This document shows, in pieces, positions 63,676 through 64,000 of a stretch of 64,000 nt of DNA. Position 1 is the stretch's first letter; each line of letters starts with the position of its first letter. Origin of the DNA: Streptococcus sanguinis. Lineage in GTDB: Bacteria; Bacillota; Bacilli; Lactobacillales; Streptococcaceae. Made by a program: the position numbers and the translations under genes. A model generated the notes under the pieces. It saw nothing but the letters and a program-made list of their open reading frames with translations. It made no database searches and was not told the DNA's origin. The DNA lies in the NCBI RefSeq assembly GCF_900635155.1, contig NZ_LR134002.1:1860001-1924000 (forward strand). The letters are read 5' to 3'.

Positions 63676-64000
63676 ATGAAATTAGTAGATTTAAGTTTGA
63701 CAGAATTCGCCCAAGTCCTAGGCTCAGATGCTCCTGCACCAGGAGGCGGCTCTGCCGCTGCTCTTTCCGCAGCGAACGGTATTTCCCTGACTAAGATGGT
63801 TTGTGAATTAACCCTTGGCAAGAAAAAATACGCAGAATTTGAAGCAGAAATTGCTCAAGTGCATGCAGAAAGTGCTCGACTGCAAGAAAGCCTGCTCACA
63901 GCTATTGACAAGGACACTGAAGCCTTCAATCTAGTCTCTGCTGTCTTTGATATGCCTAAGGAAACAGAGGAAGACAAGGCTGCCCGTCGTGAAGCGATGC
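63676..64000 (+). CDS. fchA: Formimidoyltetrahydrofolate cyclodeaminase, partial
   Basis: The first 108 codons of a FTCD_C-type protein. The start MKLVDLSLTEF is followed by the glycine-rich PAPGGGSAAALSAANGISL motif typical of the family. It closes the ring of the formimino-THF made by FtcD to 5,10-methenyl-THF and releases ammonia. It runs off the window edge. GGAGG lies 10 bp upstream of the ATG. Confidence 0.9.
   Translation, partial: MKLVDLSLTEFAQVLGSDAPAPGGGSAAALSAANGISLTKMVCELTLGKKKYAEFEAEIAQVHAESARLQESLLTAIDKDTEAFNLVSAVFDMPKETEEDKAARREAM

Noticed and set aside
1..64000. CRISPR arrays, tRNA or rRNA genes
   Set aside because: No regularly spaced repeats of CRISPR type and no tRNA or rRNA sequence were recognised by reading; a tRNA scan would confirm.

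Overview
The window looks like a chromosomal segment of an oral, mitis/sanguinis-type Streptococcus, most likely Streptococcus sanguinis or a close relative. This rests on gene content: YSIRK/LPXTG surface pullulanase, sucrose PTS/ScrB/ScrR locus, rpsF-ssb-rpsR, efp-Asp23-nusB, a hut locus, and a full anaerobic cobalamin cluster, which is rare in streptococci. Species assignment is inference; no rRNA gene is present.

Region 1 (1-5339, minus). Tail of a long same-strand gene train: an Old Yellow Enzyme-type flavin oxidoreductase, a 20-codon small ORF with a strong Shine-Dalgarno, a dipeptide/nickel-type solute-binding lipoprotein, two ABC ATPases, and an AspA/AstE-like deacylase interrupted by an in-frame TAA. 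The cognate permeases are not in the window.

Region 2 (5395-30067, minus). A near-continuous, translationally coupled anaerobic (early cobalt insertion) B12 cluster. In transcription order: cbiA, cbiB, two adjacent cbiC genes, cbiD, E, T, F, G, H, J, cobA-hemD fusion, cbiK, cbiL, the cobalt ECF importer cbiMNQO, cbiP, a PduO-type adenosyltransferase, a precorrin-2 dehydrogenase, hemA, hemC, hemD, hemB, hemL, cobU, cobS, cobC. The hem genes run the C5 route from glutamyl-tRNA to uroporphyrinogen III; no later heme genes are seen, so they most likely feed B12. One cbiC copy has Phe where the other has the putative catalytic His. A sigma70-type promoter and a perfect 14-bp hairpin precede cbiA; I see no cobalamin riboswitch.

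Region 3 (30364-44419). A MarR-controlled heterodimeric ABC exporter with palindromic operators, a peptide-deformylase-like gene, the sucrose genes scrK, scrA / scrB, scrR, and a large cell-wall-anchored type I pullulanase.

Region 4 (44644-51909). Housekeeping: nusB, Asp23-family gene, efp, an Xaa-Pro peptidase, uvrA (minus), then corA and a DUF1129-type membrane protein gene (plus).

Region 5 (about 51900-57711). A compact AT-rich accessory island bracketed by a 59-bp near-perfect duplication of the 3' end of the DUF1129 gene. It carries a previously unlisted 35-codon peptide gene behind a consensus promoter, then an HlyD-like adaptor, MacB-type ATPase and permease, a CPBP (CAAX-type) membrane protein, a small membrane protein, and an ABC exporter lacking a C39 peptidase domain. 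I read this as a candidate leaderless-bacteriocin or membrane-active-peptide locus with export and self-protection. It is the best candidate here for an undescribed system.

Region 6 (57896-64000). rpsR, ssb, rpsF (minus), hutI (minus) divergent from hutU, ftcD and a partial fchA (plus): histidine degradation by the formiminotransferase route.
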